Below, piece by piece: positions 1 through 11,513 of a DNA stretch of 64,000 bases. The stretch spans positions 744,001 to 808,000 of the forward strand of contig JAKLMB010000016.1 in the NCBI GenBank assembly GCA_022813625.1, read 5' to 3'. Numbering within the stretch: the first letter of the stretch is position 1; every line of letters starts with the position of its first letter. Source of the stretch: Aaosphaeria pasadenensis (taxonomy: Eukaryota; Ascomycota; Dothideomycetes; Pleosporales). The position numbers and the translations under genes are program-made. Under the pieces are notes generated by a model. That model worked only from the letters and a program-made list of their open reading frames with translations, was not told the origin of the DNA and did no database searches.

Positions 1-792
1 ATGCATCGTGGTGCTTCTGTGTGGATGATGCGCTACGATGCAACGGGTGTGTTCTTCCGGTGTCTTGGCCGTTGGACTACGTAACTATCACAACTGGTCG
101 CGGTTGTTATACTTTCTTTCACCTGTATTTTCTTTTTCTTTTTGCGAGCTGTTATTGTTCAATCGGGGTCTGAGGGACCAAGTGGATACATCGGTGGGTG
201 TGATTAAGGGCATGTGCCGACAAGCGCCGGATCGTGACCTATGTTTGACGGTGAGTGCCGTGAGTATGGCGTGCGGTAGTGGGGGTTACTGATTCGTGGC
301 ATGCACTAGGCTTTTGGATCTTATCAATAGTGCGCCGATCGTGTCGTGTGGATGGGGCATGGTCTCGATCAATTGATTAAGCTTTTTGCAGGTTCTATCT
401 GCGGTGACGATAACATATCATGTATACTACTTGCTCACTGATAGTTATTCAACGGCATGGATCGAGTCAGAGTAGGACGGATTGTATTTGAAAGATTGTG
501 GAAACGAGAATATCGATTATGATCTAGGATCCCAAGTGAACCAAGGCCAAGACAGCAGCGAAAGACCATTCTTTCCAGCAATGTATAAAAAACTCCAATC
601 ACGCCTGTTGAACCAATCCAAACGATATAGTTTAAACAAAAGTAATCTCAAGCTTCAGGAAGGGATTCACCCGGACCAATGGGGAGTTCCTCCAACTCCA
701 TCGTCCTTACCCGGGACTCTGTTCTTTGAGAGCTCACATCGTGTTCTTGATCCCTATTCCCCCGTGCCTATGGGAAACAAAAACACCCAGAG
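1..792. other. intergenic, no supported gene
   Basis: No convincing gene was seen. Short open frames at 38-292 and 482-823 (+) have no recognisable domain, no splice partners and ordinary amino-acid noise. The right end probably holds the 3' UTR of the minus-strand gene that stops at 793. Confidence 0.5.
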
Positions 793-1292
793 TCAGCATC
801 CATTATTAACTCCTTCTGTCTGAAGAGATGGACAAGCCTTCGTCAGAAAATCTCCATTCGAGGATGACAACTTACCCATGTCCGAACATACAAAAAGTAG
901 TCCATAATCCACTCGAGAAGATAGCGAAGGGCAAAGAAGAGTATGGTAATTAGACCGAAGGAAGCGAAAATGAACAACAGGGTCTCGGCGTCTGGTCGCT
1001 TCCTTTGGATCTCCCTTCGATGCTTTTCAGTCGCAGCCGTGGTGATTTGCCACCTATTTGGATATCAACGATCGCACCCAGGGCAGTAGTAGTAAAAGAA
1101 GGGATAGACCTACACTCCGACGCCAACCATCAGTGCGTTGCATATGACAACGGCAATTACGAGAGCACGCCTTTTGGTGAGGTGCCAACGTCGCAGAAGT
1201 CCTGGTTGAACATCGAGACTGCTATCTGAAGGTGGTCGCATCGAAAGGTCGAGCGGCGGGAAAGTTTCCAGTTCTATCATGTTGTTTGCCAT
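793..1292 (-). CDS. small spliced protein with two predicted TM segments, function unknown
   Basis: Exons are 1292-1114, 1053-876 and 819-793 (minus strand), giving 127 aa. The introns are 60 nt (GTAGGT...AATAG) and 56 nt (GTAAGT, CTGAC branch, TTCAG) and both keep the frame. The protein has an acidic/Pro-rich head, a basic stretch (LTKRRA) and a hydrophobic segment near residues 44-60. After the first intron comes a charged linker (EKHRREIQRKR) and a second hydrophobic segment near residues 85-105 (LLFIFASFGLITILFFAL). I do not recognise a family. The architecture suggests a small integral membrane protein. The frame stays open upstream to 1547 through an Asn-rich tract made by a GTT/AAC microsatellite, so a longer N-terminus is possible; 1292 was chosen because that extension is low complexity. 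Support is the clean pair of consensus introns joining two hydrophobic exons in frame. Confidence 0.5.
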
Positions 1293-2012
1293 GTTGAAAA
1301 GCGACGTGTGTTTATGGAAACGAATAGTGGGGATAAATGCTTTTTCTTTTAGCAATATGACTGTATCGACCGTGAAAAGAGATGTTGTGGTGTTGTTGTT
1401 GTTGTTGTTGTTGGAGGATTGTTGATACGGGGCATCATGGTGGATTTTGTGATGCATAGATTTTGGCCTTGCTTCCATCTTAGGAGGAACATGGTTGTAG
1501 GCAGGTGGTGTGCAAAAAGGTGCAACCGCAACCGTGATATAGAGCATGTCTTTACGATAGGTGCGCGCTTCGAACGCATGAGCGACATGGCTTGTTTAGT
1601 GAAGGTCCTGAACAGACCGCTAGGGCATAACATAACAGACCATATGATGGTTCTTCCATCACAAATGAGAGTGTGCGATCTAAGGAGAGAAGGTTGGTGT
1701 TTTTCATATTAATCCTGAAATTGTTCTGGATGAATCTTAGACCCACCACTGTGTTCGGTGCTGGAAATGAACCCCTTTTGAAATGTTCTCATCCTAAAAT
1801 CATATACCTGCCATTGCACGTCAAAAGTTTCCGACTATGTCCATGACATTTCGTCTACATGACAACATGAGCTTCTTATAAAAAGCCGTACTAGAAGCCA
1901 TTGTTAAATGATTATCATGCCAAATTATTCAAACCCCTGTATGTTGCTCCTAAAACGTCCAATGCGCCAATTTTGAAGATATGCATGCATGATCATCTTG
2001 ATATGTTAAGGT
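1293..2012. other. intergenic between two minus-strand genes
   Basis: This stretch holds the putative promoter/5' leader of the small TM gene and the 3' UTR of the BTB gene. Other than the GTT repeat, no feature was recognised. Confidence 0.45.
1388..1413. repeat. (GTT)n trinucleotide microsatellite
   Basis: An uninterrupted run of about eight GTT units lies just upstream of the preferred start of the small TM gene. Read on the minus strand it would encode an Asn run if translation began further upstream. Confidence 0.9.
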
Positions 2013-3244
2013 CTATTTGGTATTCAATCCAAGATTCGATGGGGACGGAACCGAGGTCCACTCATCATCACTGGAGTCAATCGCTGATGTTGCAACTGTA
2101 TGCGTGGTATGCGTTTTCGCGGCCATGGAAGAAGTAGGAGAAGGAGGAGGTGTAGTTTTCGCCCGTATTGGGATATTAGTAGCGGCAACGGCTGTTCTTG
2201 GTGGAAAGTCGTCATCAGAGCCATATAAACTGTCATTGCAGTCGGTGTTGGTGGTCTGACCCCGGCTTTGACAGGTGTTGCTTGGCTTTGCCGATACGGT
2301 AGGGCGGTGGACCAGCGTAAAGCCATCATCCTCATCAGACTGCTCGCTCTCAGAGAAGACTTCCAAAATCTCGGCGTTCTTTGATTGATGGATTACGTAA
2401 AAGGTACCGCCCGTGTATGTCTTGCGCCGTTTTGGAGAATGGCTCTCATCAACTACGTCGCGAAGTTGGGGATCGAAAGTGTCGTCGAAGTGGAATTCGG
2501 CGTGAGTGCGCGCATCCATGTCAAATAGGGCTATCGACCTGTCGTGTGGACGAGAGGCAGACATTGAAACAATGTCCGAGGCGCCTGCGTACTGTGAGCG
2601 GAAGAGACGCTTTGCGGTGACATTGACTTACCTTCATCCTGGAAATCGCGCTCGTGATTTGTTATGCATATGTCCTGATGGAATTTGGGAATATCATAAG
2701 CAACCCGTTGGAACTCCGGGTCCGTACCGAAGCGATGATATCTAAAAGCAGAGACGCAGTAGTTGCGCAGAGTATCTAAGAGACACTGTTCTGTGGCGAG
2801 ATGCTTGTAAACGAAACGTATCGCATCACATAGTCCGGAAGGCGGATTTGGTACGCTGCATGAGATTTCAACAGCACGAGTGAGGCTAGAATTTGCTGCA
2901 AGCTGAAGTGCTGGGAGGTCATAGTCTCGTGCGATTTTGTATGTCTCCACGTGCGTGAGCAGCGAGATATTGAGGGTACTTTCTTCATCCGACGTCAGGT
3001 AGCTGTCCGTATAGATGTAGCGCAGCAAGCGAACCATAGCGGCTTCAGACGTGACCTCGATACATGCTTGGTAGCCACCGTCGAGCGAGCTTTCGAAAGT
3101 GTAGGAGAGTAATGGACATTTGCTAGTGATGAAAAGGTAGGATATATCTGCCACGCGAACAATGGGGCCGTCAGGAAGAAGAACGCTTATTGTCGAGTCC
3201 CGATACTCATTTGGATTTGCTGCAAGGAATTCGAGCTCCGCCAT
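2013..3244 (-). CDS. BTB/POZ domain protein
   Basis: Two exons, 3244-2632 and 2584-2013 (minus strand), give 394 aa. The 47-nt intron (GTAAGT...GCAG) preserves the frame. The BTB fold covers roughly residues 14-115. It opens with a YRDSTISVLLPDG strand, then a 'KCPLLSYTF' helix and the 'LLRYIYTDSYL' and 'ETYKIARDYDLPAL' elements typical of fungal stand-alone BTB proteins. There is no Kelch, MATH or BACK-like partner domain. The C-terminal half is low complexity, acidic/Ser-rich (SESEQSDEDD, SSDDEWTS), with a basic PKRRK patch near the middle that could be a nuclear signal. BTB domains dimerise and often act as Cullin-3 adaptors, but a substrate cannot be inferred. The Met at 3244 was preferred over an in-frame start at 3310 because the BTB homology begins soon after it. 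Confidence 0.85.
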
Positions 3245-4842
3245 GACGGCCGATGAACCAACCCTGTGTGCAGCAACACGTAGGTAAGTAGGGTACACCA
3301 GCGGCAACAAGCAGTGGATAGAGGTCGTTTCGTATTGTGTTGAACGATCGGAGAGACACGAAGGGTGTTGTTAGAAATGTTGAAGGTGATAGAGATGTGA
3401 AAGCGGAACAGAGATCAGATGGGAGAGAAGGAGAGCAGAGGTCTTCAGCAGCCAAAGTGAGATATCGGGGGTTCCACCTGACTTGAGGTGTTAGGCTGCA
3501 GCTATCTGGAGGCTCCGCGGTGTATTGATCGGAAGAGCTGTCTACCCCACTATGACCGGTAGAGGCAAAGCGGTCAGTTATCCCGGAACAGATCAGCTAG
3601 GGATATCGATACAGTTTATGGAAGACCAGACCAGACAAGGCAGATCCAAAGGAAAAGGCTGGAGATGGAAGGTTTGCAGCATCAAGAGGCGAGTGTTTGG
3701 TGAAGAACAATTACTGCTCTGGTGTGAGTTGGACAGGAGTTTGAGCTGGAAGAGTCAGCAAGCTGACATGACTCTGGAAGAGGCGGGGATAGGTGTGGGA
3801 GGGAATGGGAAGGGGATGGGAAGGGGGACGAAAGATGGGAGGGATAAGGCATGTGAGTTGACTCCTTGGGATGCATTGGATGTCTGCCTGCTTGGTCGAC
3901 TCTGGATGCTGATTGGACTGTTTCCCCGCCCTCTCCCCCTCCTGTGCCGAATCGTCACAGTGCATGAGAGTAAACGGCTGAGGCAAACAGTATGCATGGA
4001 AGGCGGAGCTGCTCGTGCCTTCTTATATTCTGCCTTCTTCTTCGTAATCTTCATCTTTTTCTTCCTGTTTTTGGTCCGTTCTTGTTCTTGTTCTACCATT
4101 TTGGCCATAGTTGTTTCCAATTATCCTGGTATAAGAAGAATTAGTAGTGTTTATACTGTTGAGATCTAAAATTTGGTAGCGCTCGACCAAATTGGGTGCT
4201 TTCAATCTGGTCGTATCCAGGGATATCAAAGTGGTGCTCTCCGCCCTTAAGGATGGGGAGGGAGTATCTAGAAGTTGAACATATTCCATGATTGAGATTG
4301 AGGCCATAGTAACGTGAGTCAGAAACTATGGTCTACTCCGTTCTATGTTGGACAGTTCTCATATGTAGTGTATTGATCCTTTACTCCATAGCTGATGTAT
4401 TGTTTAATAGAGAGTTGTTCAAATAAAGAAAAGGATAAGGATAATGGGAGGATCCACTTCCCGCCCTTTGGGACTTTGGTTCGGGTATGAGACTGCGAGG
4501 GAAAATGTAGACTAAGACGAAAAGGGTTAAGGAAATACCTACACGGACCAAGTCCATGGAATTCACCTCCAAGCCCTGATTGGATTGGTCGACCTTTTCT
4601 TGAACCCTGAACTGAAACACCAACAAACTTAGGGTTAGAGTACGATACAGGCACTCATCTCGACTCTACTAAGTACTCGACTCAACAATATTTCAAGAAC
4701 AAGCCTTCTTTCGCTACTGCTCTTCCCTCTTTGATTGATTCCTTTGCCACGGCGTCACTCGTCTGTCGTTCACACACACTCGCCCTCATACCTGTCAGCA
4801 GGCGTCAATTTCCACATCCATCACTCCACCACACCCCTCAAC
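3245..4842. other. intergenic, divergent promoters of BTB gene and small membrane protein gene
   Basis: No supported gene. The plus frame at 3525-4169 is made of Gly/Lys and Phe-rich low complexity, has no domain and lacks an ATG at its first position. The G-rich and CT-rich tracts around 3780-3850 and 4030-4100 explain its openness. The segment just before 4843 is CT-rich, as expected for a fungal core promoter/5' UTR. Confidence 0.5.
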
Positions 4843-5280
4843 ATGGGCCTCCTATCAATTCTACCAGAAAGCTTCAGCGCCCTCGAAACCTGGATCACCC
4901 GCCTATTTGTAAGGCTTTATATTTATTCCTCAATGCCCGCGCGTCCGTTGCCGGTCTGACTAACACTTTTTGCTCTCTAGTTGCTCCTCGGTATCATCTG
5001 CATCGGCCCTTGGGCTGCCCTCCTTGTCTACGATGTCATTCTTTATACCGGTCGCTCTGTGACCCACGAGATACCATTAATAGGCGGCCGCGCCCGGGGC
5101 AAAGCTCGTCCACGCGCTCCCAGCCTTACAGAGCGCCCGAGCGGTCACCGTCGACGATTTAGCCTCGCCCGCCGTCCACAACCGAACGCAGAATCAACGG
5201 GTGGTGACAGGTCGGATAAGTCGGATCCACGTTTGCGAAACACCAAAGACGGATTGAAGGAAGAAATCGCAAGCTCATGA
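4843..5280 (+). CDS. small conserved-looking fungal membrane protein, function unknown
   Basis: Exons 4843-4908 and 4981-5280 give 121 aa. The 72-nt intron has GTAAGG and CTCTAG ends and falls between codons. The N-terminus is a 22-residue amphipathic stretch followed by a hydrophobic segment (LLLGIICIGPWAALLVYDVILY) at about residues 23-44, then a long Arg/Pro/Ser-rich hydrophilic tail. The topology looks like a single-pass or N-anchored membrane protein with a basic cytosolic tail. The intron sits immediately before the TM segment. No catalytic motif is visible. I do not recognise a named family. The good splice signals, the intact hydrophobic segment and the CT-rich leader make a real gene likely. 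Confidence 0.65.
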
Positions 5281-6440
5281 GATTTTGACGCACCCATGGC
5301 ACATCTTAGTGGTTCTCTGTCCTGCTCATGATGCAATCATAGCCGTGGTCATAACTCTATGCTTGCTGGCTTTCCCTGGCGTTATCGAGACGAGGAACAC
5401 TATCGTGGGCACACGTAGCTTCCCATATGCCGTGTCTCAATCGTTGAAACTTCTGCCTCGAAGTCACATGGAATTGTTTCCCGTAGAAATTCGGGATCCA
5501 TTTCAGGAATCCTGGGTCATCGCCTTGTCCGGCACGCTGAGCGGGCGTGCCCCTAATTGCATATATCAGCGGTTCTAGAAGATCTAGACAACCTTGGACT
5601 TAAATTTCAAAGTGCTGATGGTCGCTTCGTTTACGCTTCATATCAGAGATGCGGTCACGCGACCGATGATGCCACCTCGAAGTCGAGTGTTCAGTCATAG
5701 GTACTGAACAGTGTCCACAGCCAGTTCTGTGATAATGGATGATGTGTGGCCACTTAACTCTAGTGGTTGGCCTCACTATTGTGGAGGCAAGGCTCCATGT
5801 GGCCAACAGACATCCGTCTCCGTTAACTTACGACCACTCTTTGAGGTCAAGTTGCAGCCAAAGCCAATCCCATATCAACACAATGAGCCACTGTATGTCG
5901 TTGAGATTGCACAGAAGTGCTCGCAGTTATACATGGACCATTCATAGTGATAAGAGTTTAGATATATTTTGGTATACCAGCAGATTCTATCTTCCGAGTC
6001 TTGACCTATGCCTGTGATTCGAAGTGCCACCCGAGATCGGCGTACCAAGAATAACTGCTATTATCAGTAATGATATGCTTTTAGCAGATGATCTTGGTGT
6101 TGCATCACTTCAAGCCGCTTCTAAGCGACCTGCTCTTGCAAGTAAACGTTGTGCTCGACCCTTAGACGCCCTAAACGCGCTGGTCAGGTCTCCGGTCCCT
6201 CCCCAGACGTTATCAGTACCAAAGGCGGGGTCGGCCACCCCACAGCAACCTTTCCTATGAACACAAAGTAGGCGTTTGAAGCGTCAATCATCTTTGCATA
6301 ACAATGTTTCTAGCATCATGACCATGCCGAAAACGGAAAATATATACGTTTGGTTGTGATACTTCTGTATAGAAAAGGTGCTCCTGCTCCAAGCATAAGA
6401 GCTAAGTCGTACTGCGGCAGATAGCACGTCCTCGACAGTC
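5281..6440. other. intergenic, no supported gene
   Basis: Short frames here (for example 5711-5947 and 6024-6260 on +) have no recognisable domain or splice continuation. The region contains the 3' end of the 4.8-kb gene and the promoter of the haem N-demethylase-like gene. Confidence 0.45.
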
Positions 6441-7692
6441 ATGTATCAAATCGACCTAATCAGAATGCCTCAGCTATGGCTAGCTGTCATCATCAGTGTG
6501 CTGTGGGTGGTGTTTAGAAGTATCGGAAAAAGGCGAACACTGCCAGTGAGTTTGATCGTCGCAGTATGCGATATGACATTGACCAGGTACAGCAGCCAAT
6601 CTTAGAAACTGTAAGGCCAAATGATGCGAAAGAAGACGCATATTACCAGATCGAAGCTCTTCCGCATCTCGATCTGGAGCAAGAAGAGCCAATCAAATTG
6701 CGTCCCTTCAAGCCAAAATACCATCTTACAATGTGTAAGTCCTCAATGACTCTCAACAGGGTCGCAACGGCCATCCAGTGACATGTCTGATCAACCTAGC
6801 TATCGAGAATTCCACTCTCTCAGACCTCGTCGCGATGGATAAGACCTACGCTTCACGAATCGCTCTCCGGCAGAAGCTTATCGAGGAAGAAGGCACCAAC
6901 GTCCTCGCCTTGAAGCCCATAGTTGACCCAGCCGTATTCGAATTCTACACCTGGATGATAGAGACCTACCTACCGAAACGCTTCCCCACAGTCTACACAC
7001 TCACGCCAGCTGGCCTTCACAACAAGATAACAAACGTTTATCTCCCCCTCAAGCCTACCACATCCCAATCGGCACTCGAGTTGCTCGGTAGCAACGTTGA
7101 CTCCGACTTCCTCTTCCTCCTCCCGCCCTCGACCCCAGAAGACGACGACAAATACCGCCTCCAAGGCTTCGTGACCTGCTTTCCCTCCGGCTTCTCCACC
7201 CTCAAGAAGCTCGGCATGAAGCTCGCAGAAATCCACACCCCAGTGCCGAACTACAGCGAGAAGATGGAGAAGTCAATGGACCGATACTTCGCCAACCTAC
7301 CCATCGGCAAGATCGTCAAGCGCGCAAACTGGACGATAACCACACACAAGCGGCTCTTCTGCCTCGACGGCAACCATATCTCCGAGGCGGACAGGGCAGC
7401 ATTGAATGACGGCCTGCCACCCCCGTCTGCGGATGACGAGATCGATATTGACCAGACTGTCGTTAGGTGTGAGAGGCAGACTCTGCATCGGTTGCCCAAC
7501 ACTCGCGCGTTGGTGTTTTCATTCAAGACGTATCAGTATCCGCTGAGGGAGTTGAGGGATGAAGGGTCTGGGGAGGTGCTGTGTGAGGCGATTGATGGGC
7601 TCGGGAGGGGCAATGTTCCCGAGATGAAGGTCTACAAGAGGGCTGCTATATGGGGTGATAGGGTTAAGCAGTTCTTGAGGGATGGGGTCTAA
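6441..7692 (+). CDS. haem-dependent oxidative N-demethylase-like protein (DUF3445 family)
   Basis: Exons 6441-6545, 6587-6734 and 6800-7692 give 381 aa. An alternative acceptor at 6592 would remove two codons (379 aa) and lengthen an otherwise very short 41-nt intron to 47 nt. The N-terminus carries one predicted TM helix (residues about 12-26, LWLAVIISVLWVVF) followed by a basic patch (GKRR), suggesting membrane anchoring. The body matches the fungal DUF3445 / HODM alpha-subunit-like family. Recognisable blocks are 'KYHLTM' before the second intron, 'PERFP'-like 'PKRFPTVY', a 'QGFVTCFPSGF' core, 'KLAEIHTPVP', and the late 'RCERQTLHRLPNTRALVFSFKTYQYPL' region. Bacterial relatives use haem to demethylate dimethylamine; the fungal substrate is unknown. 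It follows the 4.8-kb gene on the same strand without evident co-transcription. Confidence 0.87.
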
Positions 7693-9290
7693 GTTAACAC
7701 GGGCCTTGGGGAGGGTGGATGAGGATGTAATGACGATCATGTTATGATGGTAGAAGGGTTGATTTATGCATAGCGGCTCGCGTTTGATATAGATTGAGTA
7801 TACGGGGCTTCCGTTTGCTAATCTGAGTTGTGAGGTTGGTATGGCTTTGTTTTAGCAGCATTAGAGAATAGCGACTTGAAGATTGAATGGTAACTTTTCT
7901 GTACACATGTGTCAGTGCTTGATGCAAAGCAAGTCCGTGAAAGATTTGTATCCGGTGTGCACAGCCATAATTACCTATCGTAGTAAGCACACTCAATGAC
8001 TGTAAACAATTCGACTGTCGTGATAGAGTAACCTATTGTGATTCTTCCTTTGTTAGTACAGAGGAAATGAAGAACAAAGCGAACTGCTTGGCATTTGAAA
8101 TTATGATTACCGTTTATTTAAGTTTGAGCTTTCTATTCAGTAAACGTCTGCGTTGCCGTGCGATCAGATTCGGTGATGTGGGCGATGTTGGAGTGAATGC
8201 ACGTGATGCGCCTTCCAAACCGCTGAGCAGTGATTTTTGGATTACGCGACGAGGCGATTTTCAACAGAACAAAGCCAGGATCTCTCTAAAACCCTACAAT
8301 ATTCCGCATCTCGTCGTGATCGCATTGTGAAATCAATGTTTACCCTGGATCGGGTATGCCCTAAACCCAAAAAGGGTGGATAATGGGATGCATTTCGTCA
8401 CGATATTTCGCGTCAAAGCTTCACGTCTCCCACGTCACGTAAACTCAGGTTTCCTCCAACGTCGCGACTTTGGGTCCGTCTACGCCATCGTTAAAAGGCA
8501 CGTCCATTTGATCTCAGCCACCAAGATTGCCGATGGTCCGCCTGGTCGATCATCCTTCCTAGATGCACGATGTGCCTGACGCTAGACCCAGTCATCGAAG
8601 TCTTGACGTCTGATACCCCTTAGTGGAGATGGATAGCGCTGAGTACTCTTTGCTGCTTCTCCTTGCAGCAGCTGAACAACAATGAACGCGTTGTAGTGCA
8701 ACAATTGAGGTAGATGGGTAGATGAAGTAATTGCGCGAAGACTATGACGCTCTTTTTATCTGCACCCGACAAGTAATCGCCGTCTGACTGATTCAATCGG
8801 TGTAAGTCAGGAGAAGCCAGTATGAAAATGCTCATACTGGACTTTGTTAGTTTCCGCGCGTCTTACGAGGCGCTTTCGCATGGAAGCACTGGCGACATGC
8901 TTATCCACTGCAGTCAGAATCCGCAATAGCATAGCGCTTCATCATTGGTGTTTCACCCCGGATCGATCTTGGTTTACCATGGCGCGGGATTCTGGCACTT
9001 CTTCAGGACACTAGTTCTAGACTATGTTGCCATGGTGTTTGACTACGAGAAAGTATGATCACACATGGAATTCTTCGATCCACCTAGGATGGGGTAGAAT
9101 GCGATCAAGTGTAGGTGCGACGGCATGCACGAAGCATGACGTACTTGATAATGCCTCAATGAACATATAAACTCGTTCAATTGCGCCCTTGACTTCTCAA
9201 TTCCATCTCCAAATTCTCATACAATCACACTCTACTCATATTTTTGGATACTTTCCCAAATTCTCTCACCAAATCACCAACTTGTTCATC
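7693..9290. other. intergenic, no supported gene
   Basis: About 1.6 kb with only short unsupported frames. It should contain the 3' UTR of the DUF3445 gene and the promoter of the CHZ-like gene. The C/T- and A-rich stretch at 9170-9290 looks like a fungal 5' leader. Confidence 0.45.
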
Positions 9291-9722
9291 ATGTCCGCCG
9301 ACGATCAGTACGAGCAACAGAACGACTTCGCCCAGGGCCCCGCTGGCGACTCCATGGACGATGCCTACAAGAGCCGTACAGGCCAGTACCAGATTCCCGT
9401 ACAGAGCGACTCCGCTCCCATCGAAGATCCAATCGATCCTGCTACCGCCGATTCAGACGAGCAACTCGGTATGTTCTTCTACACTGCTGATCATTGGAAT
9501 CATGGAATCTGACAAATACCAGCTCGCGATGATCGTGAGGCTATCGATGATGATAACATCCTCGACTCCCGTACTCGAGGCGCAACTAAGAAGGCTGGTA
9601 AGTAGTAAAGTTATGAATTACTCAAGGATCCCAGTTCACCTTTTCCAGGTACCTATGCTGAGCCAGGAGACGAGGAGGGTCTTCCAGGTCCAGACGATGG
9701 TACATCTGCCATCCGAAAGTAA
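9291..9722 (+). CDS. CHZ-domain histone chaperone candidate (Chz1-like)
   Basis: Exons 9291-9468, 9523-9597 and 9649-9722 give 108 aa. The two introns (54 and 51 nt, GTATGT...CCAG and GTAAGT...CCAG) are both phase 1. The protein is small and strongly acidic (Asp/Glu-rich throughout). Near residues 63-80 it carries a block reading EAIDDDNILDSRTRG, which resembles the core of the CHZ motif of yeast Chz1 (an acidic region followed by NI..xRTRG). Chz1 is a nuclear chaperone that hands H2A.Z-H2B dimers to the SWR1 remodeller. The rest (YAEPGDEEGLPGPDDG) is disordered. The gene structure is convincing; the family call rests on one short motif, so an unrelated small acidic protein remains possible. 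Confidence 0.65.
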
Positions 9723-10491
9723 ATGTTTGAGACATGTACTGTAGCTCTAAGGAGCACAGCAAACATTACGATACATTCTATGATACCTTAAGGAGTTAGT
9801 AGTTGATTTACAAAGTATGCACAAACGATTTTGAAACAATTTCACTCAATTCCAATCCTTGTTGTATGAAACATAACGGGTCCATGTGAAGTTATTTTGT
9901 TTCGTTTGACTCACTGCTCCACCTCTCAATCACTTGTTATCCGTGCATCTTGAAATTGCTAATGGTACACTTCACTACAGAACATTCACTAATATGAGTA
10001 AATTCATAATATATAAGCAATTCAAAATTCCAACCCCGAAGAGTTGCTGCCAATCACTGTTCAGTAGCATCTTTCTAGAAATCGACAAGTATACAATACT
10101 TTCAGGCAGCAACTCACCTTTCTTCACTCCCAACATGAAAAGAGTCTGGCAGTAAACATACATTTCCTTATACTTAAGGTCTTCAGTCTCCCAGCGTTTG
10201 CGCTCTCATTCGCAACTACTCCTGCTCCGTCTCTACGACTGTATTCGATCCGGTATGGTCCAATTCTACGTATCGCTCGATGCTCTATCTATGACTGTAA
10301 GTATCTAGCTTAGCTTTAGTAGCATTTTAAAGTTCCTGCGTACTCCTTGCAACCAATAGTTGCTAAGTTGTTATCACTGCTGCGACGTGCAGGTCAACTG
10401 GCAAACCCTACCAACACATCCAAAGATTTTAGTTGGAAAAAGATCAGATTTTCCATACATGTAACCTTCCGAGCTAACATATCACTCGAAG
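9723..10491. other. intergenic, AT-rich, no supported gene
   Basis: An AT-rich stretch holding the 3' UTR of the CHZ-like gene. The complementary short frames around 9934-10163 lack any sign of selection. Confidence 0.4.
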
Positions 10492-10785
10492 ATGAAACTA
10501 TTCAAACTCGAGAAGCGCAGGCAGCTCAAGGCGCAGAAGCACCAAAAGCACCGGCCAACACCTATTCGAATCCCTAAACGAATACAACGTGGCGACATCA
10601 AGATAGAAATCATACACTGCCCAGTCTACGACGACCCCAACACGACCGAGGGCTACAACAGCTCAAGATACGATACCACCATGTTACCAACGCTTCGAGC
10701 TCACGCCGGTCAACGGATTATCGATTGGTATGAGATCATGAAGCAGGAGAGAGAGCAGCTGAGACGTGAGGGTCTTCTTGACTAG
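10492..10785 (+). CDS. small hypothetical protein
   Basis: An uninterrupted 97-codon frame starting with ATG. The predicted protein is very basic at the N-terminus (Lys/Arg/Gln/His-rich, first about 35 residues). It continues with an ordinary mixed-composition segment (KIEIIHCPVYDDPNTTEGYNS) and a charged helical C-terminus (IIDWYEIMKQEREQLRREG). That composition reads more like a protein than most frames of this size in the window, but no family is recognised and no intron supports it. It could be a lineage-specific gene or a chance frame. An overlapping frame from 10347 in another phase is less protein-like. Confidence 0.35.
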   Translation: MKLFKLEKRRQLKAQKHQKHRPTPIRIPKRIQRGDIKIEIIHCPVYDDPNTTEGYNSSRYDTTMLPTLRAHAGQRIIDWYEIMKQEREQLRREGLLD

Positions 10786-11513
10786 CATGCAGCATGCGAG
10801 GTATTGGCGGATTACATGGCATTCTAGAGTTCGCTGATAAACAGTATGGCTTGCTGGTCTCTAGCGACTTTCAAGCGCCTGAATGTTCTATATTCCATGA
10901 TTCCTCTTCCAGGCGGTCTTTGGAGGGATCGAAGAGGCAACACGAGGTTAAGAGACGAGAAAATGATACCTATGAACAATCGGAAAGATATGCGCATAAC
11001 GACAAGGTTTCTCTGGCTTACGCCCCAATGCAGTACCCATGATATCAGGTAATATATCGAACTTCAGGAAGTGAATTGACACAGAAGAGAAAATCGCTCC
11101 TTCAGATAGACTACAGTGAGAGCTGTACTAAATCCCTATCTAGTACTCGTGCGATTAAGAATAGTATACTTCCGTTCAAAGCCAATGCGTACTTCTATTA
11201 AATGCAACATTTGGGCTTCAAATGTAAATAACATAAGAGGGAAAGAATTGATACCATCATGCTCAATATCGGCCTTCGGAATGGTAACCGATGTGGAGAT
11301 GTCGATTCAGTGCGGAGAGCGGAGAATAGTCAGCAAAATTGGAGTGAAGATCATTTAATGGTCCGTGCGTGTCTCCAAGCAGAAGCCGAGGCAATTCCGT
11401 GCCATTGCCATTGCCATTTCACGACGGCTCCCATCCCAATACTTCAACGCTCGACTTTCGATCCTTTGACTTCCCTCATTTATGAACCTCAGTCTGAGGC
11501 AGAGGTAGTCACG
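10786..11513. other. intergenic upstream of PEX14
   Basis: No supported gene. The stretch includes the PEX14 promoter and 5' leader. Confidence 0.45.

Noticed and set aside
3525..4169. 214-codon plus-strand frame
   Set aside because: No ATG at its first codon, low-complexity Gly/Lys and Phe runs, no domain, and it overlaps the presumed promoter of the BTB gene.
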